From NCBI GenBank assembly GCA_964484515.1, contig CAZAGT010000125.1, positions 1 through 13,056 of the forward strand: DNA of 13,056 nt, written 5' to 3'. The notes under the pieces are model-generated. The model worked only from the letters and a program-made list of their open reading frames with translations, was not told the origin of the DNA and did not search any database. The position numbers and the translations under genes were made by a program. The stretch is from CAZAGT01 sp964484515 (GTDB taxonomy: Bacteria; Desulfobacterota; DSM-4660; Desulfatiglandales; HGW-15). Positions 7,306-13,056 of the stretch are shown in pieces (positions within the stretch are counted from its first letter, which is position 1; every line of letters begins with the position of its first letter).

Positions 7306-7437
7306 TTCATTTCTCCTTGAGTTTGAAGGGCAACGAGCAGCGCGGGGGCCTTTGAGCGGCTCTTGCCAGTGGCAGGGGATTTGCACCATAGAAACATATC
7401 CGGACCCCCATTGGCTGCCCTGTTCGCCATCGGCCAG

Positions 7438-7466
7438 ATGGTAGGGAAAAGGGAAAACCCTGTCAA
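7438..7466 (-). promoter_or_regulatory. Sigma70-like promoter for the leftward gene run
   Basis: On the minus strand TTGACA (7461-7466) is followed by a 17-base spacer and TACCAT (7438-7443). The -35 box is perfect and four of six -10 bases match, with ideal spacing. Transcription would begin near 7431, leaving a leader of about 125 bases before the desulfhydrase-like gene. This is a motif-level prediction. Confidence 0.6.
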
Positions 7467-7541
7467 TCGCGATTCAAGGACGTTCTTTGGCTATCCGATT
7501 GACATCTTCGAACGTTTTGACTAATTCGCGGAGGATATCCC

Positions 7542-9245
7542 ATGGAAGCAGCAAAGGTAGCGAAACCCAACCGAACCCATCGGAGAGGCAGTCGTATGGA
7601 GTATTCTATCAGCCCGGAGGGCGAGAAGTTCAAACTTCCCGATGAGGAGGATTACCGCAAAGAATACGAGCGGCTATTCAAGCTCGTGGAACGCCGCCGG
7701 ACCGAAGGTCACGAGATTGTGGTCGTGATGGGGTTGGGTTTTGTGGGGGCCGTCATGGCTGCAGTCGTCGCCGATTCGGTCGACAAAGAAACGGGCAAAC
7801 CGAACAAGTTGGTCATCGGCATGCAGCGACCGAGCATTCGCAGCTACTGGAAAATACCGCTGTTCAATCGTGGGATATCCCCGATCAAGGCCGAGGACCC
7901 CGAAGTCGCCCCTATGATCGAACGGTGCGTCAATAAGAAAAAGACGATGACCGCTACCTTTACGTACGATGCGCTCAAGCTGGCCGATGTGTTGGTGATC
8001 GATGTTCAATGCGATTTTCTCAAACAGGAATTAGGCAACCTCAGGAGCGGCCATGCCGACATCAGCGCCTTGGAGGATAGCTTCAAGATCATCGGCGAGA
8101 AAATCAATCCCGACTGCCTGGTCTTGATAGAGACCACCGTTCCACCGGGAACGACAGAGTACGTGGCCTATCCCCTGATCAAGAAGGCCTTCAAGAAGAG
8201 GAAGATCGAGGATGAACCCCTCCTAGCACACAGCTTTGAGAGGGTCATGCCGGGACGGAATTACGTGAGCTCCGTGAGGGACTTCTGGCGGGTCTGCAGC
8301 GGTATCAGCGATCGCAGCCGTGAAAGGGTCACCAAGTTCCTCTCCGACGTCTTGAACGTGGATAAATGCCCGTTGACCGTGCTGGACAAACCCCTCGAAA
8401 GCGAGACCTGCAAGATCGTGGAAAACAGCTATCGTGCTACTATCCTAGCATTTCTGCATGAATGGAGTCTCTTCGCGGAAACCAACGGTGTGGACCTGAT
8501 CAAGGTGATCAATGCCATCAAGGTGCGACCGACCCACAGCAATATCATCTTTCCGGGGCCGGGTATCGGGGGTTATTGCCTTCCCAAAGATGGTGGACTG
8601 GGACTATGGGCTTACAAGCACCTGATGGGGTTCGAAAATGACGACATGTTCAGGATTACACCTGAAGCGATTGACATCAATGATACGAGGGCACTCCATG
8701 CCACCCAGTTGGTGCGCGATGCGCTTCGCAACATGGGCAAGATCGTGGCCGCCTCCCAAGTCGCAGTGCTAGGGGCCTCCTACCGCGAAGACGTCGGTGA
8801 TACACGCTATAGCGGCTCCGAGATCATTGTGCGGAAACTGACCGAAATGGGGGCCGAGGTCAAGGCCCACGATCCCTATCTGAACCACTGGTGGGAACTT
8901 GAGAAGCAGGAAACCTACCCCTCCGCGGGAACCAGTTGGTCAAGGTTCTTTCGCAACCAGGAACAACTGCAGGGCTTCTCCATGACGCCCAACTTGAAAG
9001 ACGCTTTAAAGGGGAGTGATGCGGTGGTGCTGGCGGTCCGTCACCAGCCGTATCTTGAACTCGAGCCGGATGACGTCGTAAAGATGGTCGGCGGCGCCAT
9101 GGCTATCGTAGATTGTTTCGGGATCCTGAAGGATGAAAAGATCGAAAGATATTTCGAGCTGGGTTGCGAGGTCAAGGGCTTAGGCCGCGGTCATATCAAC
9201 CGCATCAAGGATAAGATTCGAAAGCGAAAAATGGGTGAGGCGTAA
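7542..9245 (+). CDS. UDP-glucose/GDP-mannose dehydrogenase family nucleotide-sugar dehydrogenase, long form
   Basis: NAD-dependent four-electron oxidation of a nucleotide-activated sugar to its uronic acid, usually for polysaccharide or glycan precursors. Residues about 57-70 give the Rossmann motif GLGFVG (64-69). ETTVPPGTT is at 197-205, SFERVMPGR at 231-239, the catalytic lysine region KIVENSYR at 291-298, and the catalytic cysteine is C346 in PGPGIGGYCLPKD, closest in wording to the WecC-type PGPGVGGHCIPVD. The third domain begins near 406 (VAVLGASYREDVGDTR). At 567 residues it is over 100 longer than the usual 430-450. The extra length lies in a 55-residue N-terminal extension, an enlarged first Rossmann region (about 80-140) and a C-terminal insert near 450-480. 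The ATG has GGAGG seven bases upstream. No other sugar genes are in the window, so the substrate is unknown. Confidence 0.9.
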   Translation: MEAAKVAKPNRTHRRGSRMEYSISPEGEKFKLPDEEDYRKEYERLFKLVERRRTEGHEIVVVMGLGFVGAVMAAVVADSVDKETGKPNKLVIGMQRPSIRSYWKIPLFNRGISPIKAEDPEVAPMIERCVNKKKTMTATFTYDALKLADVLVIDVQCDFLKQELGNLRSGHADISALEDSFKIIGEKINPDCLVLIETTVPPGTTEYVAYPLIKKAFKKRKIEDEPLLAHSFERVMPGRNYVSSVRDFWRVCSGISDRSRERVTKFLSDVLNVDKCPLTVLDKPLESETCKIVENSYRATILAFLHEWSLFAETNGVDLIKVINAIKVRPTHSNIIFPGPGIGGYCLPKDGGLGLWAYKHLMGFENDDMFRITPEAIDINDTRALHATQLVRDALRNMGKIVAASQVAVLGASYREDVGDTRYSGSEIIVRKLTEMGAEVKAHDPYLNHWWELEKQETYPSAGTSWSRFFRNQEQLQGFSMTPNLKDALKGSDAVVLAVRHQPYLELEPDDVVKMVGGAMAIVDCFGILKDEKIERYFELGCEVKGLGRGHINRIKDKIRKRKMGEA

Positions 9246-9362
9246 TTTTTAAGGTAAATAGGCAGAGGGTGGGAGGTAGAAGGTTCCTGATGCAACGTTA
9301 ATTAGAGCTTCGAGCACAGGGTCCGCTTCAAATACTTCAGCCTTCAGTCTTTAACCTAAATA
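9246..9362. other. Non-coding gap left of the MITE-like element
   Basis: No ORF, RNA gene or clear terminator is visible between the dehydrogenase stop and the element at 9363. The stretch contains GGAGGTAGAAGG and CTTCAGCCTTCAGTCT words like those in the recA-alaS gap, which suggests remnants of the same intergenic repeat family. Confidence 0.4.
9354..9362 (+). repeat. Target-site duplication, left copy
   Basis: ACCTAAATA directly precedes the CACT end of the 277-bp element and is repeated exactly at 9640-9648 directly after its AGTG end. Confidence 0.7.
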
Positions 9363-9639
9363 CACTACTGTCCAAAATAAATCAAAATCGGCATTCTTGG
9401 CCTGATAAGTACCTCATATTACTTAATGCCCGCCATCACCCAGAATTCAGGTTCTCCTAAGGCGGAAATGCTGTCCAAAATCTGCAACGTTTGCGGACTG
9501 TGCGTTTACACATAGGGACAAAGCGCCAAAAGCATCAAAACAAGGCTATTCTGACAGCCATCCGTTGTTCCAGTGTGGGACCATTCATTCGCCAGCCCGA
9601 AATGCTGTCCAAGAAAAAAACCGATTTTGGACAAGAGTG
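9363..9639. mobile_element. 277-bp MITE-like element (non-autonomous IS derivative)
   Basis: The ends are CACTACTGTCCAAAAT at 9363-9378 and, on the other strand from 9639, CACTCTTGTCCAAAAT, identical at 14 of 16 positions. An exact 9-bp direct repeat ACCTAAATA (10 bp if the shared following C is counted) flanks it. The motif GAAATGCTGTCCAA occurs twice inside in the same orientation (9465-9478 and 9599-9612). No transposase fragment of useful length is present. Ends reading CACT..TGTCC with a 9-12 bp duplication would fit the IS4 superfamily, but that family link is inference. Confidence 0.78.
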
Positions 9640-9648
9640 ACCTAAATA
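9640..9648 (+). repeat. Target-site duplication, right copy
   Basis: Exact second copy of ACCTAAATA immediately after the right end of the element. Joining the flanks restores, on the minus strand, AGGTATTTAGGTTAAAG, a copy of the dispersed repeat at 521-540. Confidence 0.7.
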
Positions 9649-9672
9649 CCTATTTGAATACCTGACCAGTCG

Positions 9673-11163
9673 TTAGCCGCTCTTGCTCCCCCGGCCGCTG
9701 AACCCCAACAGCAGTGCTGCCACAACGGTCAAGGCGAGGGTTCCCCACAAGGCCGAGGCGGTGGCCCAGACCGGATATCCTTCATAGCTAGGAAAGTCCT
9801 TTAAGAACCCGTTCACCAGGACGTAGAGTAGGGCGAGGGGGACGATGACCTTGATCATCAAATCAAACCATCCGCCTATCCTTATTTCCGACAGGGCGTT
9901 GACCTCCTGCCTTAATTTCCCGGCTCCATAGGACCAGCCGATGATCAGGACCTGAAGCAAACCGCACAAGATCAAACCGTAATAGCCCGCCGCCCGATCC
10001 ACGATGTCCAGCCAGTAGAGACCTGATCCGGCTGAAAATACGAAGAGGCCCAGGAGGAATCCGGCTACAGTGACTATAAAGGCGGACTTTCGAGTTGATA
10101 TGCCCCATTTGTCAGATATGGGAGTGCAAACCGCCTCGGCCAACGAGAAGGCCGAATCGATTCCCAAGACCCACAGGCACATAAAGAAGATGATTCCGAT
10201 GATCTGACCTCCAACCGGCATCATCGAAATCGCAATCGGAAAGGTCTTGAATGCCAGGCCGACACTGGCCCCGGCCACCTTCTCGATCGGCTGGTTCAAT
10301 TGCAGCGTCAGAAAGCCCAAGGTGCTAAACACGGCAAAGCCGGCAAAGAAGGACGTACCGCAGTTTGCTAGAGACGTAATAATCGCGTTGTTATTGACCT
10401 CCTCCTTCGGAGGGTTATAGCTCCCATAGGCGCACATGATACCGACGCCGAGGGAAAGGGTAAAGGCGATCTGGCTGATCGCCGCAAACCAGACCTCGCT
10501 CTCCAAAAGAGCGGAGAAATTTGGGGTGAGATAGAAATTGAGCCCCTCTACCGCCCCGGGCAAGGTGATCCCGCGGATGAAGAGGATGACCAGCAGGCAC
10601 CAGGGAAGGATCACCGTCCATTTGACCAGCTTGCCGAGTCTCTCCGGACCCTTGTAGATGAACCAGTAAATGGCGGCCCAGGAAAAGGCAAGGGTGGTGA
10701 TGATCGGCCACTGATAGCCTCCCCAGGCGCCCGGTCCCGATGTCAGCCCGAGTGTTTGCTGGAAAAAAGGTCCCACGCCGTCGGCGGCAGCGGATCCCCG
10801 ACCCCATGCCAGCGTTGCAGACGAGACCAGGTAAACCACCGACCAGGCCATGATGACCGTATAGTAGCTCACAATGACGAAAGCGATGAGGATGGAAAGC
10901 CACCCGGCCCACTCCCATTTTTTTCCGATGCGCGCCATGGTTCCGGGGGCGCCGCGCTGCATGATTTGTCCCATCCCGATTTCGGCAATAAACCATGGGA
11001 TTCCGATGGCAAGCAGGCTGATGAGCCAGGGAACCAGGAAGGCGCCTCCGCCATACTTATAGGTCAGATAAGGGAAACGCCAAACATTGCCCAATCCGAT
11101 GGCCGATCCGATCGCGGCGAATACGAAACCCCATCTCGAGGGCCATCTCTCTCTTGCCGACAC
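9673..11163 (-). CDS. Sodium-dependent transporter of the NSS/SNF (LeuT-fold) family
   Basis: Inner-membrane sodium symporter, probably for an amino acid or a related small solute. The 496-residue protein opens with the family's first membrane segment, AIGSAIGLGNVWRFPYL at 17-33, followed by KYGGGAFLVPWL, which corresponds to the sodium and substrate sites of LeuT. About 12 hydrophobic segments are visible. The sixth-helix region is seen in QIAFTLSLGVGIMCAYGSY, and the GIDSAFSLAEAVCTPISD stretch is typical. The start is a GTG (11161-11163) behind a near-perfect GGGAGGTGA, which settles it. It follows a 61-residue ORF by about 96 bases on the same strand. Substrate cannot be assigned from sequence. 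No terminator is evident after it; the MITE-like element lies just downstream. Confidence 0.93.
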   Translation of the reverse strand: MSARERWPSRWGFVFAAIGSAIGLGNVWRFPYLTYKYGGGAFLVPWLISLLAIGIPWFIAEIGMGQIMQRGAPGTMARIGKKWEWAGWLSILIAFVIVSYYTVIMAWSVVYLVSSATLAWGRGSAAADGVGPFFQQTLGLTSGPGAWGGYQWPIITTLAFSWAAIYWFIYKGPERLGKLVKWTVILPWCLLVILFIRGITLPGAVEGLNFYLTPNFSALLESEVWFAAISQIAFTLSLGVGIMCAYGSYNPPKEEVNNNAIITSLANCGTSFFAGFAVFSTLGFLTLQLNQPIEKVAGASVGLAFKTFPIAISMMPVGGQIIGIIFFMCLWVLGIDSAFSLAEAVCTPISDKWGISTRKSAFIVTVAGFLLGLFVFSAGSGLYWLDIVDRAAGYYGLILCGLLQVLIIGWSYGAGKLRQEVNALSEIRIGGWFDLMIKVIVPLALLYVLVNGFLKDFPSYEGYPVWATASALWGTLALTVVAALLLGFSGRGSKSG

Positions 11164-11259
11164 GTGTCACCTCCCTCACACCACTGCTATTCAGTTCGCA
11201 GGAACACTTTGAATGAGCCATCATGGTAAGACTGGGCGCTGCGAGGAGCAGTCCCTTTG

Positions 11260-11445
11260 TCAGTCGCTTGCTAGGTATCTTTCCAGGTTTCTGCGGAGGG
11301 AATCGGGCCAGATGTCCGCATGAAGAAATAGATTGACCTCCTCCTTGGTCAACGATTTCAGGACGTCAGGTGGTAGATGTCTAAGGGCCACCAATCGCTT
11401 GGGGTCCGGTTTTTGATCGGGTGGCGGTTGGTTGGGTTTGGTCAT
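11260..11445 (-). CDS. Small soluble protein of unknown function, 61 residues, upstream of the transporter
   Basis: I do not recognise a named family. The peptide has a Pro/Lys-rich N-terminus (KPNQPPPDQKPDPKR) and then a well-formed helical segment LRHLPPDVLKSLTKEEVNLFLH with a second helix WPDSLRRNLERYL. This composition looks like a real small protein rather than a chance frame. There is no signal peptide or membrane segment, so it is not like the hydrophobic MetS-type NSS small subunits. A possible promoter lies about 40 bases upstream (11484-11510), but no ribosome binding site precedes the ATG. It probably shares a transcript with the transporter gene. Confidence 0.5.
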   Translation of the reverse strand: MTKPNQPPPDQKPDPKRLVALRHLPPDVLKSLTKEEVNLFLHADIWPDSLRRNLERYLASD

Positions 11446-11483
11446 TGAGGATTAAGTTCTATGGATGCATTCTTTCGCAGAAC

Positions 11484-11510
11484 TTATTAGAATGGATTCC
11501 GGTAAGTCAA
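11484..11510 (-). promoter_or_regulatory. Weak candidate promoter for the small ORF and transporter
   Basis: On the minus strand TTGACT (11505-11510) is followed after a short 15-base spacer by TAATAA (11484-11489). Five of six -35 bases match, but the -10 match and the spacing are poor. Position relative to the 61-residue ORF is plausible. Confidence 0.3.
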
Positions 11511-11532
11511 GGGTAAACCGGGTTTAGGAGAA

Positions 11533-11548
11533 TCCCGACTTGTCGGGA
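11533..11548. repeat. Perfect 7-bp hairpin TCCCGACTTGTCGGGA
   Basis: TCCCGAC and GTCGGGA pair exactly around a two-base loop. No T-tract follows on either strand, so it is not an obvious terminator. It sits in the non-coding stretch 11446-11612, where I otherwise see only the candidate promoter. Confidence 0.5.
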
Positions 11549-11612
11549 CGCAGGGTGGAAAAGGACCATTTCTCGTATGAAACTTCATGAAAGGAGATCT
11601 CTAATACCTTAA

Positions 11613-11832
11613 CGCCCGGCCATGGGGGTCTCTTTTCAAAAGACGAAACGTTACCCGCTCTAACGCTGAGGATGCTTGCAAGCAAGGCGGCCGGAGCAGA
11701 CTCGGAGTATGCGCCAAGGCTGTCAGTCCGGCTGATACCGCCGGAGGCCCTCCGGCCGCCTCGGGTAGCGCCTTATGCGGAGACAACGCACTCAATTCCT
11801 CGTTTTTGAAAAGAGACCCCCATGGCCAGGCG
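11613..11832. mobile_element. About 220-bp element with 29-bp inverted ends
   Basis: The 24 bases at 11618-11641 (core CATGGGGGTCTCTTTTCAAA) are exactly inverted at 11804-11827, and the match extends outward to 28 of 29. Near-identical direct words TCTCTAATACC (11598-11608) and TCTCTAATGCC (11838-11848) lie outside the two ends, nine to ten bases away from the inner perfect repeat. Two mutually inverted words, TGAAACTTCA (11578-11587) and TGAAGTTTCA (11869-11878), lie further out. The interior has GGCCGGAG/CTCCGGCC-type stems and no coding potential. It could be a MITE, a solo pair of IS ends, or the template of a structured RNA; the IS family is not recognised. Confidence 0.65.
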
Positions 11833-11964
11833 AACAGTCTCTAATGCCAAATTCGAGCACCAACTTCGTGAAGTTTCACGGGCGATCAAACCGGCCGCCC
11901 TCCCGAGGCGGGTAAACCTTAACGGTCAGCCGCGGGGCTGGCCGGAAACGAGGGGGAGGCAAGG
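11833..11964. other. Non-coding leader of the crotonase-family gene
   Basis: No gene is visible. A small GC-rich dyad, CAGCCGCGGGGCTG (about 11928-11941), lies shortly before the ribosome binding site GGGGGAGG. It might shape the leader of the next gene, but nothing supports a defined riboswitch. I could not pick out a convincing promoter. Confidence 0.3.
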
Positions 11965-12744
11965 ATGGACTACGAAACCATCACATATGAGGTCCCTGAA
12001 GAGGGGATTGGGGTGCTGGGCCTCAATCGGCCGCGCAAGATAAACGCGGTGAGCCAAAAGATGATGGAGGAACTGGAGGACTTTTGGGGCGATCGGCTGT
12101 ATGACCTGGAGACTCGCGTTCTCATCCTGCACGGCCAAGGAGAAAAGGGTTTTTGTTCAGGCCTGGATATGAGGGAGGCGATGAAAGATCTCACCGACAT
12201 GAATACGGATGCCTTCTATCGATTTCAAAGTCGGCTGGGGCGACTGAATCTCCTCATGCGGCGGGTTCCACAACCGATCGTTTGTGCCGTGCATGGGCCG
12301 GCGGTGGGACTTGGGTTGAGCTTTGCGCTGGCCTCTGATCTGAGGGTCATCAGTCAAGACGCCCGTTTTTCGGCGGCCTACATCAACATCGGGTTGGGTG
12401 GCGCGGATATGGCGTGCAGCTATTTTCTGCCCCGACTCATCGGCGCCGGACGAGCCTATGAGTTCATGCTGACCGGAAATTTCATGTCCGCTGCGGAGGC
12501 CCTGAGCCTCGGTATGGTCAGTCGCCTCGTGACGCGGGAAGAGCTCCTGGATACAGCCATGGAGCTGGCGCGCACGATGAATACTAAGAATCCGATGGGA
12601 CTGCGTCTGACCAAGGAGGCGATCAATATGAACCTTGATGCCGGCGGTCTGGAGCAGGCCCTGAATCTGGAGGATCGAAACCAGGCCCTCCTGGTCGCCC
12701 GGGGCAGGCTGCAGCAGGAAGAGAAGACGAGCAGGTATTTTTAG
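11965..12744 (+). CDS. Enoyl-CoA hydratase/isomerase (crotonase) family protein without the hydratase glutamates
   Basis: Crotonase-fold enzymes act on acyl-CoA thioesters as hydratases, isomerases, hydrolases or synthases. The 259-residue protein has the usual LNRPRKINAVS N-terminal motif, the first oxyanion-hole loop GFCSGLDM at 62-69, the second at HGPAVGLGLSFAL (110-122), and the C-terminal LTKEAIN segment. At the positions of the two rat-hydratase catalytic glutamates (144 and 164) it has S119 and Y139, so ordinary 2-enoyl-CoA hydration is unlikely. An aspartate (D148 in GGADMACSYFLPR) lies near the position used by dienoyl-CoA isomerase. The ATG has GGGAGG six bases upstream. It stands alone, with no acyl-CoA partner genes in view. 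Family is sure, reaction is not. Confidence 0.88.
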   Translation: MDYETITYEVPEEGIGVLGLNRPRKINAVSQKMMEELEDFWGDRLYDLETRVLILHGQGEKGFCSGLDMREAMKDLTDMNTDAFYRFQSRLGRLNLLMRRVPQPIVCAVHGPAVGLGLSFALASDLRVISQDARFSAAYINIGLGGADMACSYFLPRLIGAGRAYEFMLTGNFMSAAEALSLGMVSRLVTREELLDTAMELARTMNTKNPMGLRLTKEAINMNLDAGGLEQALNLEDRNQALLVARGRLQQEEKTSRYF

Positions 12745-12792
12745 CGCTCAATCAGCAGGAGGCAGAGGCGTGAATCCGAGTGGGAGGCTTCC

Positions 12793-12961
12793 GATATCTT
12801 TTCTTTAGTTCCGGGTCTCCCGGGCGGGTCTTTTCTGCGACTTATCTGCGGGGGAGTTCTGCCCCCTCCGACATTCTCCACCTTCGGTGGAGCTGCGGTT
12901 TCCCCCACTGATAAGTCGCGAAAAAACGACGCCCTCCCGACAGTCACCCCGAAAAGACATC
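12793..12961. repeat. 169-bp long imperfect palindrome
   Basis: The inner stem pairs 12837-12855 with 12901-12919: GCGACTTATC is exactly inverted, and 17 of 19 positions match over the whole arm. Similarity continues outward through GGGCGGGTCTTTT versus GGGAGGGCGTCGTTTT to matching ends GATATCTTTTC (12793) and GATGTCTTTTC (read from 12961 on the other strand). The loop has its own perfect 7-bp hairpin CTCCACC/GGTGGAG at 12876-12892. T-runs precede and A-runs follow the inner stem on the plus strand, the reverse of an intrinsic terminator. No coding function is seen. Confidence 0.65.
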
Positions 12962-13056
12962 GTAATCCTCCCACCGTTGATGCTGAGGACTGTTTTTTAA
13001 TGGTTCATCCGGCAAATGCCGGGGTGTCGATAATGGTTGAATGAGATACGGGTGGT
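12962..13056. other. Non-coding right edge
   Basis: No gene can be supported here. A small hairpin CCGGCAAATGCCGG is present at 13009-13022. Nothing else is recognised before the window ends; a gene may begin beyond it. Confidence 0.3.

Noticed and set aside
7306..7389. Longer N-terminus for the desulfhydrase-like protein (start at 7389)
   Set aside because: No ribosome binding site and no family similarity in the extra 28 residues; the ATG at 7305 has a well placed AAGGAG.
7300..7430. Upstream leader ORF (starting ATGGCGAAC on the minus strand) ending at the desulfhydrase start
   Set aside because: It starts almost at the predicted transcription start, has no ribosome binding site and no recognisable protein features.
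7499..7527. Plus-strand promoter TTGACA ... TAATTC before the dehydrogenase gene
   Set aside because: The -35 is perfect but the -10 is poor, and transcription would start inside the ribosome binding site.
12831..12926. Intrinsic terminator for the crotonase gene
   Set aside because: The stem is too long and the T-run precedes it on either strand rather than following it.
12741..12974. 77-residue minus-strand frame over the palindrome
   Set aside because: Composition follows the palindrome, no ribosome binding site and no recognisable motif.
1..13056. CRISPR array, tRNA, toxin-antitoxin or defence island
   Set aside because: No regularly spaced repeats, no cloverleaf-like segment and no gene of such families was seen.

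Overview
The window looks like a chromosomal segment of a mid-to-high-GC Gram-negative bacterium. The order pgpA - cinA - thpR - recA - alaS on the minus strand is a housekeeping order familiar from Desulfobacterota (former Deltaproteobacteria) and related lineages. The RecA and AlaS sequences fit that, and so do the dispersed AGGTATTTAGGTT-type intergenic repeats. The assignment is inference; no taxon can be fixed without a database search.

Layout: 1-7305 is a run of eight minus-strand genes, read from right to left. They are a PLP-dependent D-cysteine desulfhydrase-like enzyme, a PflX-type radical SAM protein, a degenerate LarC-like protein, PgpA, a CinA-type amidohydrolase that lacks the usual N-terminal MoCF domain, ThpR, RecA and the N-terminal third of AlaS, which runs off the left edge. 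A good sigma70-like promoter lies at 7438-7466, just before the first gene. The run is broken only by a 353-base gap (3112-3464) filled by a repeat element with inverted ends and tandem hairpins. From 7542 to 9245 a single plus-strand gene encodes an unusually long nucleotide-sugar dehydrogenase. A 427-base gap then holds a 277-bp MITE-like element (9363-9639) bounded by an exact 9-bp direct repeat. From 11445 back to 9673 (minus) come a 61-residue soluble small ORF and a sodium-dependent NSS/SNF transporter. The 11446-11964 gap carries a second element with nearly perfect 29-bp inverted ends. The plus-strand gene 11965-12744 is a crotonase-fold protein without the two hydratase glutamates. 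The right edge (12745-13056) is non-coding and contains a long imperfect palindrome.

Functionally, the left half combines DNA repair (RecA), translation (AlaS), RNA end or NAD-related repair (ThpR, CinA C-domain) and phospholipid synthesis (PgpA). Upstream of these sits a small group of cofactor or sulfur-type enzymes (desulfhydrase, radical SAM, LarC-like) whose joint role is not known. I see no CRISPR array, phage, toxin-antitoxin or defence locus. The most interesting points are the LarC-like protein stripped of its histidine motifs next to a desulfhydrase and a radical SAM enzyme, the truncated CinA beside a repeat element, and four distinct structured or mobile non-coding elements in 13 kb.
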